A DNA stretch of 38,756 nt from an archaeon. Its GTDB lineage: Archaea > Nanobdellota > Nanobdellia > Pacearchaeales > GW2011-AR1. Position 1 is the stretch's first letter, and the number at the start of each line of letters is the position of its first letter. The translations under genes were made by a program, and so were the position numbers. The notes under the pieces were generated by a model. It was not told the DNA's origin and ran no database searches. It saw only the letters and a list, made by a program, of their open reading frames with translations. The DNA lies in assembly GCA_030593225.1 (NCBI GenBank), contig JAUVHP010000001.1, positions 1 to 38,756 on the forward strand. The letters are read 5' to 3'. Of this stretch, positions 6,831 through 13,912 are shown one piece after another.

Positions 6831-9323
6831 TTATTCATTCTCCATCTCCTTCCTCTGTCTGTATTCTTCAATTCTTTTTTTGTTTGTTGGACATTCAGAG
6901 TTAAAACAAAAAAACCATGGGCGTTTGCCAAAACGTAAACTCATTAACATTGGGAAACCACATTCTTCACAAAGTTTTTCTGTTTTTTTGATTGTGCCTG
7001 GAGGAAGTGAGAAAGTTGTTTTGCAATTTGGATATGCGTCACACGCAATAAAATGTTTTCGTGTTTTTTTAGAGTAAGTTATTGCTAAATTTCCTTTTTT
7101 ACATTTTGGACACAGCACTAATTTATTTTCAATTTTTTGTTGTTCTCTTTGTTTAATATTTGCATTAAGTAATTCTTTTCCTATTTCTTTTTCATGTTTT
7201 TCAAAATCTTTTGCTATTTTTGTAATTGTTTTTTTTGCAGTGTCAATTACATTTTGTTTCTTTTTTTCTAAATCTTTTTTTGACTTGAGAATTCCTTGCA
7301 TTTTTTCTTCAAGATTTTTTGTTAATTTTTCATCTATTATAATTGGAGAGTGTTTTTCTAATGTATTTATTAGTGATATTCCAAGCGGAGTTGCTGTGAC
7401 TGATTTATCTTTTACATATCCTCTGTCGTACAATGTTTCAATAATTGACGAGCGTGTTGCTTTTGTTCCTAAATTTCTTTTTTCTAACTGCGAGATTATA
7501 GAGGCAGGGGAATATCTTTTTGGAGGTTGTGTTTCTTTTTTTTCTATTTTTTTTTCTATTATATTTACTTCCCCCTCTATATCTGGAATTTCATTTTCTT
7601 TTTGTTTTGTAGGATAAATTTCCATCCATGCTTTTTTTCTTATTGACATTCCTCTAGCATTAAAAATTAACTTTTCTTGAGTTATCACTTTCTCCCCTGT
7701 TTCTGATAATGAATTTTTTTGCCCCTCTCCCAGTCCTTTTTGCTGTGATAACTCTTTGTTTTTAATTTCAACTTCTACTGAAATTGTTTTATTATCAATA
7801 ATGGCATCATCACAAAATAAAGCTAGAAATCTTTTTACAATTAAGTTGTATATTTTTTCTTCGTTACCTGCAAAAATTCCTTCATTGCCTGTTGGATAAA
7901 TTGAAGGGTGTGCAGGGTCTGTTTTTTTACCTTCTATTGGTTTGTCTTTTGTGATTAGTTTTTGAACTTTGTATTTTTTTGCAAGTTTTTGTAAAATTGT
8001 TTTGTAATCTATTGATGAAGGTAATTTTTGTGAAGAGGTTCTGGGGTAAGAGATTGCTCCAGTTAAATAAAGTGATTGTGCTGCTTTGAGGGTATTTGAA
8101 GGAGTTATTCCGTAGAATTTGTAGGCCTCTGTTTGCAGTGTTGTTAAATTAAATGGGGGATTTGGTGGAAGAATTGTTTCTGATTTTTTTGTTTTTGCGG
8201 TTGCAGTTTTTCCAACAAGATTTTCAAATTTTTTTAATTCTTTTTCATTGAAAATATCTTTATTATGTTTAAGTTGAAGTTTATTTTTTTTATCTTCCAC
8301 AGTTATAAAAATTTGCCAATATGGAACTGATTTAAAATCTTGTATTTCTTTTTCTTTTTTTACAATTAAATTTAATGCTGGTCCTTGAACTCGTCCGATT
8401 GACATTATTCTGAATGTGCCTGTTGTTTTAATTGCGTTCATTAATGCTCGTGAAAGATTGATTCCATAAAACCAGTCAATATAATGACGAGCTTCTCCTG
8501 CTGAGGCCTGGCCCCATTCAAGATGTTTTAGTTTTTTTTCATAGGCCTTATTTAATTCATCTGGTGTAAGTGTTGAGAATTTCATTCTGCTTGCATCTTT
8601 TTGTCCGCAAATATATTTTACAATATTTGTTCCAATTACCTCGCCTTCTATATCAAAATCAGTTGCAACAGTTATACTTCCTGCGTTTTTTGCGAGTTTG
8701 ACTAATGTGTCATAATATCTTTTAGTGAAATCGTTTTTTCTTGCTAAATAATTTGGAACCCAACTAATGTCAAAAATTGGAATATGTGAGCCAGGAATGT
8801 TTTGTTTTAATGTGAACAAATGTCCTACTGCACATGCAACATATATTTTTTTGCCATTTTTATCTATTTCATAATATGGAACTTTTTGATGATTTTTTTG
8901 TGTAGGTTTTCCAAGTGCTTGTGCAATTTTCGAAGCTGCTTGAGGTTTTTCTGTAATTATTAGTTCATAGCCCTTATCTTTTAATTTTATTTTTGGAGGA
9001 ATATATTTTTTTTCTTTTGTTGTTGTTCTTTTTGAAATTCTTTTTTTTATAGTTCTTTTTTTTCTTGTTTTTCTTTTTGGATTTTCTATTTTTTCTAATT
9101 GTTTTTTAGTTGGTTTAGAATAAGTTTTTTCTACTGATTTTTTTAATATTTCTTCAATGGGTTGGGATTCTTTTATTGGAATCTCTCTTGATTTTTTTAA
9201 AATTTCTTCTTGTTGAGGTTTTCCTTTTTCTAATTTTTCTGTTGTTTTTCTTAAATTGCTTTCATCTACTGGAAAATAATTTTCAGAAGATTTTTCTTCT
9301 TTTGTTTTTTTTAGTTTTTTCAT
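6831..9323 (-). CDS. topA: DNA topoisomerase I (type IA)
   Basis: 830 residues. After a Lys-rich, low-complexity extension (1-115) comes the Toprim domain: ELIITEKPQAA (120-130, with the essential Glu) and ATDFDIEGE (220-228, the DxDxE acidic motif). The strand-cleaving Tyr is Tyr426 in TGAISYPRTSSQKLP. Other type IA signatures are MSIGRVQGPAL and PPFNLTTLQTEAYKFYG. The C-terminus has two Cys4-type zinc ribbons, starting CPKCKKGNL and CEECGFPML. The enzyme relaxes negatively supercoiled DNA through a transient 5'-phosphotyrosine. There is no helicase domain, so it is not a reverse gyrase. The long basic extension is unusual in length and may add DNA affinity. Confidence 0.95.
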   Translation of the reverse strand: MKKLKKTKEEKSSENYFPVDESNLRKTTEKLEKGKPQQEEILKKSREIPIKESQPIEEILKKSVEKTYSKPTKKQLEKIENPKRKTRKKRTIKKRISKRTTTKEKKYIPPKIKLKDKGYELIITEKPQAASKIAQALGKPTQKNHQKVPYYEIDKNGKKIYVACAVGHLFTLKQNIPGSHIPIFDISWVPNYLARKNDFTKRYYDTLVKLAKNAGSITVATDFDIEGEVIGTNIVKYICGQKDASRMKFSTLTPDELNKAYEKKLKHLEWGQASAGEARHYIDWFYGINLSRALMNAIKTTGTFRIMSIGRVQGPALNLIVKKEKEIQDFKSVPYWQIFITVEDKKNKLQLKHNKDIFNEKELKKFENLVGKTATAKTKKSETILPPNPPFNLTTLQTEAYKFYGITPSNTLKAAQSLYLTGAISYPRTSSQKLPSSIDYKTILQKLAKKYKVQKLITKDKPIEGKKTDPAHPSIYPTGNEGIFAGNEEKIYNLIVKRFLALFCDDAIIDNKTISVEVEIKNKELSQQKGLGEGQKNSLSETGEKVITQEKLIFNARGMSIRKKAWMEIYPTKQKENEIPDIEGEVNIIEKKIEKKETQPPKRYSPASIISQLEKRNLGTKATRSSIIETLYDRGYVKDKSVTATPLGISLINTLEKHSPIIIDEKLTKNLEEKMQGILKSKKDLEKKKQNVIDTAKKTITKIAKDFEKHEKEIGKELLNANIKQREQQKIENKLVLCPKCKKGNLAITYSKKTRKHFIACDAYPNCKTTFSLPPGTIKKTEKLCEECGFPMLMSLRFGKRPWFFCFNSECPTNKKRIEEYRQRKEMENE

Positions 9324-9372
9324 TGCTTTTAAGAAGAACTTGGGTTTTTATTATTTTTCGTTAAATGAAAAA

Positions 9373-9987
9373 TTAAATCTCAAATATTGCAGGGTTTCTT
9401 CCAACATGAATTACTTTTGTTTTTCCAATTTGTTCTTGGACTCCTCCTGCTTCGTGAATGTGTGCGGAAATTAAAACATCTGGATGAAATTTATCAATTG
9501 CTTTTTTGACTGCTTTTGAGCCAGGAAATCCTGAGAATTCTGCCTTGCTTCCGTGGTGATGTGCATGAGTTACCATGATTTTCTTTTTTGAATCTTTTAT
9601 TGCTTTGTGTCCTTTTTTAAGTGTTTCAAATATTGTTTCGTCTTTTACCCAGAAGGGTCCTGTTACTGGTTCATAACCTGCTCCGAAAATTCCTATGTCA
9701 CCTTTTTTTATTGAGTAACCATGAATGTTTGTTGTTCCTGGATAAAGTTGTGCTAGAAAATCTGTTGTTGCGATTGTTTCGTGGTTTCCAGGAATTAGTA
9801 AAACTTCTTTTTTTGCTTTGATAAAAGGACCAATTAAATTTTTTGTTGATTTTTCAAAAAAAGTTATATCTCCTGCAAGAATTACCAAATCTATTTCTTC
9901 GTCTTTTGCTTTTTTTGCTAATTTTTTTACCAGGCCTGTGTCGCCGTGAATATCCCCTATTGCAAGAATTTTTATTTTCTTTTTCAT
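9373..9987 (-). CDS. Calcineurin-like metallophosphoesterase
   Basis: 204 residues with the full metal-ligand set of the family: GDIHGD (Asp12, His14), LAGDIT (Asp40), GNHE (Asn68, His69), THAHHHG (His141-145) and SAHIHE (His176, His178). Such proteins hydrolyse phosphomonoesters or phosphodiesters using two metal ions; the substrate cannot be told from sequence. It lies just upstream of topA on the same strand with a short gap (49 nt), so co-transcription is possible. Confidence 0.85.
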   Translation of the reverse strand: MKKKIKILAIGDIHGDTGLVKKLAKKAKDEEIDLVILAGDITFFEKSTKNLIGPFIKAKKEVLLIPGNHETIATTDFLAQLYPGTTNIHGYSIKKGDIGIFGAGYEPVTGPFWVKDETIFETLKKGHKAIKDSKKKIMVTHAHHHGSKAEFSGFPGSKAVKKAIDKFHPDVLISAHIHEAGGVQEQIGKTKVIHVGRNPAIFEI

Positions 9988-10153
9988 AATAGATTAAAAT
10001 AATAGTATGTTAAAAAGTTTTGCAAATTTTATTACTATAAACCAGTAAAAGTATTTTTCTATTAGCTAGTATTGTAAAATATACTTTGCAAAACATTTAT
10101 AAGTTAATTCTTTTCTGAATATATAGATTGAAATATATATCTAAACAAATAAA

Positions 10154-10216
10154 ATGAAGGCAAAAATAAAATTTTTCAATGCATTCAAATTCCTACAAGG
10201 AAGTAAATTTAAATGA
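10154..10216 (+). CDS. 20-residue upstream ORF (candidate leader peptide)
   Basis: ATG at 10154 opens a 20-codon frame (MKAKIKFFNAFKFLQGSKFK) whose TGA overlaps the ATG of the winged-helix gene (ATGA). The overlap is the same style used by real operon pairs in this window. TATA-like GAATATATAG lies about 32 nt upstream. It may be a translated leader that couples to the regulator gene, or chance. Confidence 0.4.
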   Translation: MKAKIKFFNAFKFLQGSKFK

Positions 10217-10479
10217 AAGACAACTTTGATATCTTTTTTAGAAGAAAGCCAGCGCTGATGTTGGTTTCTTTGAAGAAGAGTACGCGGATGAGGTATGGTA
10301 GTCTTTTGGCTAAAGAAGTGGATTGCACTTATAGCCATGCTGTGAAAATTTTGCAGACTTTGGAAGAACTGAAGTTAGTTGTGTTTGAAAAAAAGGGGCG
10401 AATAAAGGTGATAAAACTAACTAAGAAAGGTCGAGAAGTTGCTGATGCAATTGAGAATATCCAGAGTTTAGTTAAGTAA
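10213..10479 (+). CDS. Winged helix-turn-helix regulator
   Basis: 88 residues. The pattern YGSLLAKEVDCTYSHAVKILQTLEELKLVVFEKKGRIKVIKLTKKGREVADAI is a MarR/PadR-like winged helix: helix-turn-helix about 28-55, then the beta wing (EKKGRIKVIKLT) and a last helix. The short length leaves only the DNA-binding domain, so it probably dimerises through the helices. Translationally coupled to a 20-codon ORF by an ATGA overlap. Target genes unknown. Confidence 0.75.
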   Translation: MKDNFDIFFRRKPALMLVSLKKSTRMRYGSLLAKEVDCTYSHAVKILQTLEELKLVVFEKKGRIKVIKLTKKGREVADAIENIQSLVK

Positions 10480-10875
10480 GAAAACCATTGCCCCTGAAAA
10501 TGATTGAATTGACTTAGTGGTAAGTGTGCTTTTTGTTTCTTTTTGGTTTATACTTCGTTATTTCCTTCCTTGTGTACTTGAGTACACGGCGGAAGCAAAG
10601 TGCCTCGTCTAAACTTCCACCCAAGGGTGTACCCCGAAAAATTTTTTTCAAAGATTTTTACTAAGGGCAAAAAATAAATCAAAAAATGGGGATTGGAAAT
10701 TAGAGAAGTGGGAAATATTAAATTTTTTTGAAATCAATGGTTTTTTAAATTATTTTTAGATAGAATTGTTAATGGCTTCGTAGCTCTGCTCGGAACCACG
10801 CTCGGGATTGGCAAGAAGGTTTGTCCTTCGCGTAATTCCTCGGCCTGGTCTGACCAGTCTTCGTAGTCAACAAAT
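10480..10875. other. Non-coding stretch with hairpins and a tRNA-like 5' fragment
   Basis: No convincing gene in this 396-nt gap. It holds a hairpin at 10572-10587 (GTGTACT-TG-AGTACAC), extendable by CTTCC/GGAAG arms; a copy of a dispersed element (10619-10672); and a segment at 10771-10870 clearly richer in G+C than its surroundings. That segment begins with AATGGCTTCGTAGCTC, identical to the tRNA-Lys 5' end plus flank (10873-10888), and contains hairpins GAAGG-TTTGT-CCTTC (10815-10829) and CTGGTC-T-GACCAG (10845-10857), with ACA near its end. In an AT-rich archaeon a local G+C rise like this often marks a non-coding RNA; a decayed tRNA is the alternative. Confidence 0.45.
10619..10672 (+). 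repeat. Dispersed conserved element, copy 1
   Basis: Shares ACxCAAGGGTGTACxCCGAAA and TTTACTAAGGGCAAAA with 24220-24273, 13.6 kb away. Between the conserved arms is an AT stem that differs in sequence but pairs in both copies: here AAAAAT with ATTTTT. See the second copy, which lies in the leader of the Hsp20-like gene. Confidence 0.6.
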
Positions 10876-10950
10876 GGCTTCGTAGCTCAGCCTGGTCAGA
10901 GCATCAGACTCTTAATCTGGGTGTCGCGGGTTCAAATCCCGTCGAGGCCA
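10876..10950 (+). tRNA. tRNA-Lys (CUU)
   Basis: 75 nt forming a complete cloverleaf: acceptor GGCTTCG/CGAGGCC with one G-T pair, D arm GCTC/GAGC, anticodon stem TCAGA/TCTGG with loop CTCTTAA (anticodon CTT), 5-nt variable loop, T arm GCGGG/CCCGT with loop TTCAAAT, discriminator A. CCA is not fully encoded. No intron. Confidence 0.95.
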
Positions 10951-10962
10951 TTCATTTTTAAT

Positions 10963-11286
10963 ATGGTAATCAGATTTTGTCCTACGTGCAAAGGGATTTT
11001 AATTTTGGGAAAAGAAAAAGCAGTTTGTCATAGTTGTGGTTTTGTTCAATATTCTAAAGTGGTTTTATCTTCAAATGAAAAATTACCTGAAAAAGAAGAA
11101 ATTGGCGAGGGTGCTGTTAAAGGGGAAAATGTTTTTGCGACTTATGAACATAAATGTAAAAATTGTGGGTATGATAAGGCACAAGTTATTGATTGCGGTA
11201 TTTTTTATTCTGATGAAGATAATTTGATTTTTTTAAAATGCGGTAAATGTGGAACTTCAGAACGAGTTGGTGATAAGGCTTTGTGA
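10963..11286 (+). CDS. TFS/RpoM-like zinc-ribbon protein
   Basis: 107 residues from ATG 10963, 12 nt after the tRNA. The N-terminal ribbon (FCPTCKGILIL...CHSCGF) resembles that of TFS/Rpb9, and a C-terminal ribbon reads CKNCGYDKAQVIDCGIFYSDEDNLIFLKCGKCG. The latter keeps an acidic SDED loop where TFS has the cleavage-stimulating DE in QTRSSDE, but lacks the QTR signature. It faces true tfs, 17 nt away and convergent. It could be a divergent cleavage factor or an RNA-polymerase inhibitor-type paralogue; sequence alone does not decide. Confidence 0.65.
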   Translation: MVIRFCPTCKGILILGKEKAVCHSCGFVQYSKVVLSSNEKLPEKEEIGEGAVKGENVFATYEHKCKNCGYDKAQVIDCGIFYSDEDNLIFLKCGKCGTSERVGDKAL

Positions 11287-11303
11287 AATTTTAATAAATT
11301 TTT

Positions 11304-11609
11304 TTAACTATAATCTCTCCAAGTTTCTTCGCATTTTATACACTTAAAGAATTTTGTTGGTGCCTCGTCTGAAGAACGTGTTTGTTGCATCCAAAAATAT
11401 GCTTTTTTATGTGAACATTTTGGACATTCTTCATCTACTATTGGGTGAATGTCTATTTTTTTTGAAATTATTGGGATTTCTTTTCTTTCGTTTATTTTTT
11501 CTATTATTTTAATATCTGCTTTTTCTTTGGAAGTATAATTGCATCTTGGACAACCTGCGTTTTTTGTTTTTTGTACTAGAATCGCTCCGCACTTTGGACA
11601 GAATAACAT
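11304..11609 (-). CDS. tfs: Transcription factor S (archaeal TFIIS-like cleavage factor)
   Basis: 101 residues from ATG 11609. The N-terminal ribbon is MLFCPKCGAILV...CPRCNY and the C-terminal ribbon is CPKCSHKKAYFWMQQTRSSDEAPTKFFKCIKCEETWRDYS. The latter carries the signature QTRSSDEAPT with the DE pair (81-82) that stimulates RNA cleavage in backtracked polymerase. A TTTAAA box centred 26 nt upstream predicts a leaderless message. The first 10 codons and this promoter lie inside the left attachment repeat of the provirus, so the present promoter was probably delivered by the element; the old one is at the far end (20312-20325). The coding sequence is intact. Confidence 0.9.
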   Translation of the reverse strand: MLFCPKCGAILVQKTKNAGCPRCNYTSKEKADIKIIEKINERKEIPIISKKIDIHPIVDEECPKCSHKKAYFWMQQTRSSDEAPTKFFKCIKCEETWRDYS

Positions 11610-11644
11610 ATTGAACCTTAATAATGCGGATTTAAAAAACTTAC
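11581..11644. repeat. Left attachment site (attL) in the 5' end of tfs
   Basis: Positions 11581-11611 match 20262-20292 at 29 of 31 bases, including an identical 19-bp core, TTTGGACAGAATAACATAT (11593-11611), which covers the tfs start codon. Similarity continues to TTTAAAAAACTTAC (11631-11644 = 20312-20325), the tfs promoter. The repeats bound an element with its own integrase. Confidence 0.85.
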
Positions 11645-11653
11645 GAAAAAAAG

Positions 11654-11812
11654 ATGGAAACAAAAAAACAAACCCAAAACCCAAAATTCAAATTTTACAG
11701 CAAAGGCGATAGAATCTATTATAAGAATTTCAATTTTAACGATGATTTTAACGAAGGTTTGCCCTATGCTGAGGAATTAATTAAAGAGGTGTTGGAAAGT
11801 GGCAAGAGATAG
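11654..11812 (+). CDS. Small provirus protein, 52 residues
   Basis: First gene of the rightward operon, starting ten bases beyond the attL promoter box. The charged, Lys/Asn-rich sequence (METKKQTQNPKFKFYSKGDR...) ends in a helix AEELIKEVLESGKR. The palindromic TTTAAA centred near 11634, about 20 nt upstream, could serve this gene as well as tfs on the other strand. Its end overlaps the next gene by 14 nt. No family recognised. Confidence 0.55.
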   Translation: METKKQTQNPKFKFYSKGDRIYYKNFNFNDDFNEGLPYAEELIKEVLESGKR

Positions 11813-12020
11813 CGTTAATGCCGTTAAAATGGCTCATAAAAAAACAATCCTTGGGACTATTTCTAAACTTAGAAAGAAAAAACTAAGTTATTCTCAAATC
11901 GGTAGTAAATTAAGTTTAGACAAAGCCGCGGTTTACATGATTCATAAAAGAAAATGGTATCCAAAAATGCCCGATGTTGAGGGAAGAATTCTTGCAAGAA
12001 TTCAGGAGTTGAGAAAATGA
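11799..12020 (+). CDS. Helix-turn-helix protein
   Basis: 73 residues from GTG 11799 (63 from the ATG at 11829). Residues 17-55 (ILGTISKLRKKKLSYSQIGSKLSLDKAAVYMIHKRKWYP) fit a simple helix-turn-helix, as in resolvase/transposase-type or sigma4-like recruiters: turn around YSQIGSKLSLD, recognition helix KAAVYMIHK. Probably an early regulator of the provirus. Stop and the next start overlap as ATGA, so translation is coupled. Confidence 0.6.
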   Translation: MARDSVNAVKMAHKKTILGTISKLRKKKLSYSQIGSKLSLDKAAVYMIHKRKWYPKMPDVEGRILARIQELRK

Positions 12021-12199
12021 GTCTTGAAGAAAAACTTATCGTATGGAAAGGGTATTATTCTGAAAAATATCATAAAAAATATTGTGCTAAAATTCCTGAA
12101 TCTAAATTTTTAGAGCTTTGGAAGAAATTTAAAAATTTTAAGGGAAGTCAAAAATATTTTTATTTTAAATATATGAATCCACAAAAAATTTTAGAATGA
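12017..12199 (+). CDS. Small basic provirus protein, 60 residues
   Basis: Rich in Lys, Tyr and Phe (EEKLIVWKGYYSEKYHKKY; ending YFYFKYMNPQKILE). Predicted largely helical. It overlaps both neighbours by ATGA junctions, which supports real translation. No recognised family. Confidence 0.55.
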   Translation: MSLEEKLIVWKGYYSEKYHKKYCAKIPESKFLELWKKFKNFKGSQKYFYFKYMNPQKILE

Positions 12200-12318
12200 A
12201 AATGAAAAAACTCTATTGTGAACTTAGTCCTTTTCAAAGATTTCTAAAATTAATAATTAACACAGAAACTAAAAAAATCGACTTAGTAACTGGAGTTAGT
12301 ATTTTGCTGAGAAGATAA
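12196..12318 (+). CDS. Small provirus protein, 40 residues
   Basis: ATG 12196 overlaps the upstream stop (ATGA). The product MKMKKLYCELSPFQRFLKLI...LVTGVSILLRR is short and basic with a hydrophobic stretch. Its last third is encoded by the left arm of the inverted repeat described at 12279-12502, so coding and structural signals overlap there. Function unknown. Confidence 0.45.
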   Translation: MKMKKLYCELSPFQRFLKLIINTETKKIDLVTGVSILLRR

Positions 12319-12502
12319 AATATATTAATCGAAATTAGCGGTTAGATATTCAAATAGACTACAAATAACAAACTTACAATAGCGACGCTAATAATAAGTT
12401 TTATTAAAAATTTGATTAAAAATAATATCTTCTTAAATAAATAAATTAAGTTCGTAAGTTTAGGCTTAATTTTTCAATAGTACTAAGTCGAGTTACTAAC
12501 TC
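12279..12502. other. Hairpin-rich region bounded by inverted repeats (candidate origin or structured RNA)
   Basis: CGACTTAGTA (12279-12288) is the exact reverse complement of TACTAAGTCG (12481-12490). Each site also carries a related GAGTTAGTA-type unit, in opposite order, and GAGTTA-C-TAACTC at 12490-12502 is itself palindromic. Between them are hairpins: AAACTTA (12370-12376) with TAAGTTT (12395-12401) around the palindrome TAGCG-A-CGCTA (12380-12390), and AAATTAAG (12443-12450) with CTTAATTT (12465-12472). About 190 nt are non-coding (12319-12509). An origin, a regulator-bound control region or an RNA are all possible. Confidence 0.6.
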
Positions 12503-12509
12503 AAAAAAA

Positions 12510-12821
12510 ATGGGAAAACCAAAAAAAGATTACACAAAAACAATTAATTTCGGCAGGGTTGGAAGTCCTGCAAGAATACTTGTAGAAATGTATATTAAAG
12601 AAAATGGAAACAATAAACTTTCTAAATTAATGCAAGAATTAATTATAATTTATCTCTCAGATGACCCAAAATTTAAAGGTTGGAAAAAAGAAAAAATGAT
12701 TTTTGAAAAAAAGAAATTGGGCGAAGAAATTGTTGAGAAAGTAAAACAGCGAGAGGATTTAGATAAAAGATTTATAAAAAAATTTGGGAAAGCAGAATTC
12801 GCAAAAGCGTTTTATTCATAA
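12510..12821 (+). CDS. Basic provirus protein, possible DNA-binding
   Basis: 103 residues, starting MGKPKKDYTKTINFGRVGSPARILVEMYIKE. The N-terminal beta-like KTINFGRV followed by two helices (ARILVEMYIKEN; LSKLMQELIIIYL) suggests a ribbon-helix-helix-like arrangement, followed by a charged helical tail. The ATG lies directly after the right arm of the inverted-repeat region, so that region could be its operator. First gene of a second rightward group. Confidence 0.5.
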   Translation: MGKPKKDYTKTINFGRVGSPARILVEMYIKENGNNKLSKLMQELIIIYLSDDPKFKGWKKEKMIFEKKKLGEEIVEKVKQREDLDKRFIKKFGKAEFAKAFYS

Positions 12822-12845
12822 TAATTAAATTTAATGGAGGTAAAA

Positions 12846-12950
12846 ATGACAGAAGATATAACAAAAAGGTTTGAAGAACTTGAAGCAAGAGTTAAAGCTC
12901 TTGAAGAAAAGAAAGTCGAAGAACCATCAACCGCACCTGCAGTTGAGTAG
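12846..12950 (+). CDS. Mini coiled-coil protein, 34 residues
   Basis: MTEDITKRFEELEARVKALEEKK has regular heptads (I/F/L/V/L at a and d positions) and then an acidic, Pro/Ala tail. A strong Shine-Dalgarno sequence, GGAGGT, lies 4 nt before the ATG, unlike the leaderless genes of the host flanks. A short coiled-coil protein of this kind may help another protein oligomerise. Confidence 0.6.
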   Translation: MTEDITKRFEELEARVKALEEKKVEEPSTAPAVE

Positions 12951-13027
12951 GGTTTTTCGCAATTTATTTTTATTATTTTATTATTTTATAGAAGACAACT
13001 TAATTAAATCAAACAGGAGGAAAAACA

Positions 13028-13276
13028 ATGGAAAGAAAACAAACACCCTTTAGATATGATGAATCCCTAGAGAAAGATATTGATGAATGTAAAAAGTGTC
13101 AAAGATGGGGAAGTAAGAAAAATCAGGCAATTATTCATGCCGTTCAAATTGCGGCACAAATCATTCGAGCATCAAAACCTAAAAAAGAAAGTAATGGATA
13201 TAGTGATTATTATAATGTTAAAGAAGCAATTGAAAAGAAGTTTAAGGTTAAAGTTGAATTGGATAGTGGATATTAA
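13028..13276 (+). CDS. Ribbon-helix-helix-like DNA-binding protein
   Basis: 82 residues with a GGAGG ribosome-binding site 8 nt before the ATG. TPFRYDESLEKDIDECKKCQRWGSKKNQAIIHAVQIAAQII fits a ribbon-helix-helix: a short strand, a first helix, the turn RWGSKKN, then a second helix. A C-terminal charged part follows. It is the last gene before the GATATCA array, only 15 nt away. Ribbon-helix-helix proteins (ParR, Omega, CopG) bind such tandem sites, so this is the best candidate for the array-binding protein (inference). Confidence 0.6.
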   Translation: MERKQTPFRYDESLEKDIDECKKCQRWGSKKNQAIIHAVQIAAQIIRASKPKKESNGYSDYYNVKEAIEKKFKVKVELDSGY

Positions 13277-13290
13277 ATTTATTGCAAGAT

Positions 13291-13518
13291 GATATCACGT
13301 TGCATGATCTAAAAAGTGATATCATTGTTCCTGGACCTGCAATAATGATATCAAAACACGATCGTGAAAAGATATCAAATTTATCTGCAGACAAAAAAGA
13401 TATCACTTCTGATCTAAAGTGATATCAAAGTGGCCGTAAAAAAAGATATCATCTGTTCCAGGAACAATGATATCAAAAGAAGATCATGAAATGATATCAG
13501 CTCCAGGTCACGATATCA
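13291..13518. repeat. Ten-copy GATATCA palindrome array
   Basis: GATATCA starts at 13291, 13318, 13347, 13371, 13399, 13421, 13445, 13469, 13493 and 13512; intervals are 27, 29, 24, 28, 22, 24, 24, 24 and 19 bp. Roughly midway between several copies lie other palindromes: CACGATCGTG, TCTGCAGA, GTTCC-A-GGAAC and TGATCT/GATCATGA-type words. It occupies the whole gap between the rightward early operon and the end of the leftward structural operon. Repeats differ in spacer, so this is not CRISPR. It looks like an iteron origin, a centromere-like partition site or an operator array. Confidence 0.85.
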
Positions 13519-13527
13519 CATTAGATT

Positions 13528-13782
13528 CTAAATTATAAAATTATATAATTTTTTTTGATAAGGAGAAATAACTTTTTTATCAGGTTGAATTTTATAATAT
13601 TTTGTAAGCTCCAAAAAAAAGTATGCTCCTGCTCCAATAAATGAAGAATAAAAAACAGCTCCTAAATTTTGAATTCCACTAAGCTGTAACGCGGTTAATG
13701 TTGAAAAAAAAGTAAATCCCCATGTGCAAAAAGCTTTAATCCCAATTGTTCTCCAAAATATTTTTTCTTCTTTACTTAACAT
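13528..13782 (-). CDS. Provirus membrane protein, 84 residues
   Basis: Start taken at ATG 13782 (MLSKEEKIFWRTIGIK...), which overlaps the stop of the upstream 46-residue gene by 11 nt; a longer frame to 13824 exists. Two hydrophobic segments (about 15-31 and 37-55) are followed by a basic tail (KYYKIQPDKKVISPYQKKLYN). Last gene of the leftward structural operon; a holin-like or virion membrane role is possible but not shown. Confidence 0.55.
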   Translation of the reverse strand: MLSKEEKIFWRTIGIKAFCTWGFTFFSTLTALQLSGIQNLGAVFYSSFIGAGAYFFLELTKYYKIQPDKKVISPYQKKLYNFII

Positions 13783-13912
13783 TTTTCTTTCCCATCTCCG
13801 CTTTAATTTCAGCCTCACTAACATTCAACCTTTTCTTTAAAACCTCTAAGGTTGCTTCTATACGCTTGTTTTTCCCTCGCTGTTCTTTTGAAATCAGATT
13901 TTTTATTCTCAT
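13772..13912 (-). CDS. Small helical provirus protein, 46 residues
   Basis: MRIKNLISKEQRGKNKRIEATLEVLKKRLNVSEAEIKAEMGKKNVK: basic, with a likely helical hairpin. The ATG overlaps the stop of the spike-like gene as ATGA, and its own end overlaps the next start by 11 nt, strong signs of a real translated gene. Function unknown. Confidence 0.6.
   Translation of the reverse strand: MRIKNLISKEQRGKNKRIEATLEVLKKRLNVSEAEIKAEMGKKNVK

Noticed and set aside
10480..10520. CTGA and ATGATTG words suggesting a C/D box RNA
   Set aside because: Box spacing and the second pair of boxes are missing.
13291..13518. CRISPR-like array
   Set aside because: The repeat unit is only 7-8 bp and palindromic, spacers are 12-22 nt and there are no cas genes.
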